Assembly: GCF_018130385.1 (NCBI RefSeq)
Contig: NZ_JAFCLU010000014.1
Coordinates: 62,001-126,000, forward strand
Reading direction: 5' to 3'
DNA: 64,000 nucleotides
DNA from: Bradyrhizobium sp. AUGA SZCCT0283
GTDB lineage: Bacteria > Pseudomonadota > Alphaproteobacteria > Rhizobiales > Xanthobacteraceae
The notes below the pieces were generated by a model, which made no database searches, had not been told where the DNA came from, and saw nothing but the letters and a program-made list of their open reading frames with translations. How positions within the stretch are numbered: position 1 is the stretch's first letter; the number at the start of each line of letters is the position of its first letter. Below are positions 60,921 through 64,000 of the stretch, piece by piece. Position numbers and translations under genes: made by a program.

Positions 60921-62633
60921 ATGACTGCCCATGACGTACAAACGGTCCGCGCGTTCGAACATCCGGGCGCGGGCCGGAAGCGGGCCAAGGCGACCCCAAA
61001 AGGCCGCCAGGTCGACCCCACCGCCGCCGACGAGATCGAGCTTCTGCTCGGTGATCGGCCGCGGCGGCGCGATCTCCTGATCGAGCACCTGCACCTGATC
61101 CAGGACAAGTATCATCAGATCTCGGCCGCGCATCTCGCGGCGCTGGCCGACGAGATGAAGCTGTCGTTTGCGGAAGTGTTCGAGACCGCGACCTTCTACG
61201 CGCATTTCGACGTGGTGAAGGAGGGCGAGCCCGACATCGCCCCGCTGACCATCCGCGTCTGCGATTCGCTGACCTGCGCCATGATGGGCGCGGAAAAGCT
61301 GCTGCACGAATTGCAGGACAAGGCCGGCCCCGGCGTTCGCGTGGTGCGCGCGCCCTGCGTCGGGTTTTGCGATAGCGCGCCGGTCGCCGAAGTCGGACAC
61401 CGCTATGTACTCCATGCGACTTCGGCCGAGGTCCTCGACACCGCGGCGCGGGGCGAGACCCATCCAATCATCCCGTCCTACGTCGATTACGAGACCTATG
61501 TCAGCGAGGGTGGCTACAAGCTGCTTGGTGACCTGCGCGCGGGGCGGATCGGCAAGGAAGACATTCTCAAGGTTCTGGACGACTCCAGCCTGCGGGGGCT
61601 CGGCGGCGCCGGTTTTCCCACCGGCCGCAAATGGCGGGCAGTGCTGGGCGAGCCGGGTCCCCGGCTGATGGCCGTCAATGGTGACGAGGGCGAGCCCGGT
61701 ACGTTCAAGGATCGCTTCTATCTGCTTCGCGACGTTCACCGTTTCCTCGAAGGGACACTGATTGCGGCGCATATCATCGACGCGGAGGACGTCTACATCT
61801 ATCTGCGTGACGAATATCCTGCCGCGCTCAAGCTGCTTCCGCTCGAGATTGCCAAGCTGCCCGCAGGCGGTCCGCGAATTCACATGCGTCGCGGCGCTGG
61901 CGCCTATATCTGCGGCGAGGAGTCCGCGCTGCTCGAAAGTATCGAGGGCAAGCGCGGCTTGCCGCGGCACAAGCCGCCTTATCCGTTCCAGGTCGGTCTG
62001 TTCGGCCTGCCGACGCTCATCAACAATGTCGAGACGCTTTTCTGGGTGCGCGACATCGTCGAGAAGGGCGCCGAATGGTGGAAGAGCCACGGCCGCAACG
62101 ACCGTGTCGGACTGCGCAGCTACTCGGTCTCGGGCCGCGTCAAGAATCCCGGCGTGAAGCTGGCGCCGGCCGGCCTCACCGTGCGCGAACTGATCGACGA
62201 GTTCTGCGGCGGTATGGCCGACGGACACAAATTCCGCGCTTACCTTCCGGGCGGCGCGTCGGGCGGCATCCTGCCGGCCTCGATGGACAACATCCCGCTC
62301 GATTTCGGCACGCTGGAAAAATACGGCTGTTTCATCGGTTCTGCCGCTGTCGTCATTCTGTCCGATCAGGACAGCGTGAAGGGCGCGGCGCTGAACCTGA
62401 TGAAATTCTTCGAGGATGAGAGCTGCGGCCAGTGCACGCCGTGCCGGGTCGGCACCCAGAAGGCGGCGATCCTGATGGAGCGGCCGGTCTGGGACCGCGA
62501 ACTGCTCGACCAGTTGAGCCAGGCGATGCGCGATGCCTCGATCTGCGGGCTTGGACAAGCCGCCTCGAATCCGCTGACGTCAGTGATTAAATATTTTCCG
62601 GAAGAATTCGTGCCGAAAGAGGCCGCGGAATGA
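60921..62633 (+). CDS. fdsB: NAD-dependent formate dehydrogenase, fused gamma-beta (NuoE-NuoF-like) subunit
   Basis: A 570-residue protein. Residues about 30-160 are NuoE/FdsG-like, with the [2Fe-2S] ligands Cys114, Cys119, Cys146 and Cys150. Residues about 190-570 are NuoF/FdsB-like: FMN motif GLGGAGFPTGRKW, NGDEGEPGTFKDR, RRGAGAYICGEESALLES, and the [4Fe-4S] cluster ESCGQCTPCRVGT. FdsG and FdsB are separate genes in Rhodobacter and Cupriavidus. The stop overlaps the fdsA start (ATGA). It passes electrons from the Mo subunit to NAD+. Confidence 0.93.
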   Translation: MTAHDVQTVRAFEHPGAGRKRAKATPKGRQVDPTAADEIELLLGDRPRRRDLLIEHLHLIQDKYHQISAAHLAALADEMKLSFAEVFETATFYAHFDVVKEGEPDIAPLTIRVCDSLTCAMMGAEKLLHELQDKAGPGVRVVRAPCVGFCDSAPVAEVGHRYVLHATSAEVLDTAARGETHPIIPSYVDYETYVSEGGYKLLGDLRAGRIGKEDILKVLDDSSLRGLGGAGFPTGRKWRAVLGEPGPRLMAVNGDEGEPGTFKDRFYLLRDVHRFLEGTLIAAHIIDAEDVYIYLRDEYPAALKLLPLEIAKLPAGGPRIHMRRGAGAYICGEESALLESIEGKRGLPRHKPPYPFQVGLFGLPTLINNVETLFWVRDIVEKGAEWWKSHGRNDRVGLRSYSVSGRVKNPGVKLAPAGLTVRELIDEFCGGMADGHKFRAYLPGGASGGILPASMDNIPLDFGTLEKYGCFIGSAAVVILSDQDSVKGAALNLMKFFEDESCGQCTPCRVGTQKAAILMERPVWDRELLDQLSQAMRDASICGLGQAASNPLTSVIKYFPEEFVPKEAAE

Positions 62634-64000
62634 CCAGGATCAAGTTCGAACTCGACGGCAAGCAGGTCGAGGCCAACGCGGGCGAAACCATCTGGCAGGT
62701 GGCGAAACGCCACCAGAAGGAAATCCCGCATCTCTGCTATTCGCCGGAGCCTGACTACCGACCCGACGGCAACTGCCGCGCCTGCATGGTCGAGATCGAG
62801 GGCGAGCGCGTGCTGGCCGCTTCCTGCAAGCGCACGCCGAGCGTCGGCATGAAGGTGAAGACCGAGAGCGCCCGCGCGGTCGCCGCGCAAAAGATGGTGA
62901 TGGAGCTGCTCGTCGCCGACCAGCCGGCGCGCGAGACCTCGCATGATCCCGATTCGAAATTCTGGCACTGGGCCGAAAAGGTCGAGGTGACCGAGAGCCG
63001 CTTCCCCGCCGCCGAGCGCTGGCAGGGCGATAGCAGTCATCCCGCAATGAGCGTCAATCTCGATGCCTGCATCCAGTGCGGCCTCTGCGTGCGCGCCTGC
63101 CGCGAGGTGCAGGTCAACGACGTCATCGGCATGGCCTATCGCAGTCACGGGTCGAAAATCGTATTCGACTTCGACGATCCCATGGGTGAATCGACCTGCG
63201 TTGCCTGCGGCGAATGCGTGCAGGCCTGTCCGACCGGCGCGCTGATGCCCTCGGTGATGCTGGACGAAAATCAGACCCGCGTCACCTATGCCGACAGGAA
63301 GGTCGACTCGCTGTGCCCGTTCTGCGGCGTCGGCTGTCAGGTCACCTATCAGGTCAAGGACGAGAAGGTCATTTACGCCGAGGGCCGTGACGGCCCGGCC
63401 AACCATAATCGGCTCTGCGTGAAAGGCCGCTTCGGTTTCGACTACATCCATCACCCGCATCGGCTGACAAAACCGCTGGTGCGGCTGCCGAATGCAAAGA
63501 AGGATGCCAACGACCAGGTCGATCCGGCCAATCCGTTCACGCATTTCCGCGAAGCCTCGTGGGAAGAAGCGCTGGATATCGCGGCCAAAGGCCTCGTCAA
63601 AATTCGCGACGAGAAGGGCGTCAAGGCGCTGGCCGGCTTCGGCTCCGCCAAAGGCTCGAACGAAGAGGCCTACCTGTTTCAGAAGCTGGTGCGCACCGGC
63701 TTCGGCTCCAACAATGTCGATCACTGCACGCGGCTGTGCCACGCTTCATCAGTAGCGGCGTTGATGGAAGGGCTGAACTCGGGCGCGGTGTCGGCGCCGT
63801 TTGCCGCTGCCATGGACGCCGAAGTCATCATCGTGATCGGCGCCAATCCGACCGTGAACCATCCGGTTGCGGCGACCTACATCAAGAACGCCGCCAAGCG
63901 CGGCGCCAAGCTGATCGTGATGGATCCGCGCCGGCAGTCGCTGTCGCGGCACGCCTGGCGGCATCTGGCCTTCAAGCCCGGCAGCGACGTCGCGATGCTG
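62630..64000 (+). CDS. fdsA: NAD-dependent formate dehydrogenase alpha subunit (partial, runs off the window)
   Basis: At least 457 residues, open to the window end. In order: a [2Fe-2S] N-terminal domain (CYSPEPDYRPDGNCRACM), the NuoG-like His/Cys cluster region, two [4Fe-4S] motifs (CIQCGLCVRACREVQ; CVACGECVQACPTGA), and the Mo/W-bisMGD domain starting with CPFCGVGC. The Mo ligand is Cys370 in TRLCHASSV, so this is the Cys and not the selenocysteine form. The start ATG overlaps the fdsB stop. It oxidises formate to CO2; it needs MGD and FdhD, both encoded upstream. Confidence 0.94.
   Translation, partial: MTRIKFELDGKQVEANAGETIWQVAKRHQKEIPHLCYSPEPDYRPDGNCRACMVEIEGERVLAASCKRTPSVGMKVKTESARAVAAQKMVMELLVADQPARETSHDPDSKFWHWAEKVEVTESRFPAAERWQGDSSHPAMSVNLDACIQCGLCVRACREVQVNDVIGMAYRSHGSKIVFDFDDPMGESTCVACGECVQACPTGALMPSVMLDENQTRVTYADRKVDSLCPFCGVGCQVTYQVKDEKVIYAEGRDGPANHNRLCVKGRFGFDYIHHPHRLTKPLVRLPNAKKDANDQVDPANPFTHFREASWEEALDIAAKGLVKIRDEKGVKALAGFGSAKGSNEEAYLFQKLVRTGFGSNNVDHCTRLCHASSVAALMEGLNSGAVSAPFAAAMDAEVIIVIGANPTVNHPVAATYIKNAAKRGAKLIVMDPRRQSLSRHAWRHLAFKPGSDVAML

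Overview
The window reads as chromosomal DNA of a high-GC alphaproteobacterium, most likely Bradyrhizobium or a close Nitrobacteraceae relative. This is inferred from codon and gene style: many GTGA/ATGA start-stop overlaps, Liv-type transporters, an NAD-linked Mo formate dehydrogenase with fused G and B subunits, and a palindromic repeat of the GCGAGCGAAGCGAAGC kind. No species can be proven without a database search.

Layout. (1) 1-2216, minus strand: a MacB/FtsX-type permease (cut by the window edge), its ATPase and a HlyD/MacA-like adaptor. (2) 25639-2520, minus strand: a large gene train. It holds an ABC solute-binding protein, an AraC regulator, two Liv permeases, LivG, a LivF ATPase fused to a Tm-1-like (UPF0261) domain, a PEP-hydrolase/TIM-barrel protein, a giant repeat-bearing flotillin, two SRPBCC proteins, the FAD, Fe-S and split Mo subunits of a molybdenum hydroxylase, MoxR and VWA (CoxD/CoxE-like) proteins, an amidohydrolase, an MBL lactonase-like enzyme, an SMP-30/isochorismatase-like fusion, an azoreductase-like flavoprotein and an MDR oxidoreductase. 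From 23303 to 2520, 19 genes have no gap above 73 bp, so this looks like one uptake-plus-catabolism operon for an unidentified compound. (3) 26010-26903: a lone DUF2066 protein. (4) 33116-26931, minus strand: a ROK regulator, a sugar ABC transporter and an SDR dehydrogenase, with a perfect palindrome at the regulator start. (5) 33701-43068: a segment bounded by a 48-bp exact direct repeat of the 3' part of tRNA-Ile(CAU). It carries a FIST sensor protein, a soluble hybrid histidine kinase, two LuxR-type response regulators, a XoxJ-like/cytochrome c fusion, a quinoprotein alcohol dehydrogenase with the lanthanide-type Asp, and an orphan pqqA. (6) 43315-45561: two orphan solute-binding proteins, convergent. 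(7) 45744-55013: molybdenum-cofactor genes (degenerate MoeA-like, MoeA-PBP fusion, MobA, FdhD, MobB, MoeA, TusA-like) with an FAD monooxygenase, an unknown protein and a frameshifted membrane protein. (8) 55109-60625: a sigma-54 response regulator and histidine kinase upstream of an OFA-family transporter, which has a canonical -24/-12 promoter and palindromic upstream sites. (9) 60921-64000: formate dehydrogenase FdsB (GB fusion) and FdsA (cut by the window end).

How the parts fit: regions 7-9 form a formate (possibly oxalate) module, with cofactor synthesis, FDH sulfuration (FdhD), anion transport under two-component/sigma-54 control, and the enzyme itself. Region 2 also needs molybdenum cofactor. 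Region 5 is a self-contained alcohol-oxidation module with its own signalling. I found no CRISPR array, no rRNA, no transposase and no integrase.
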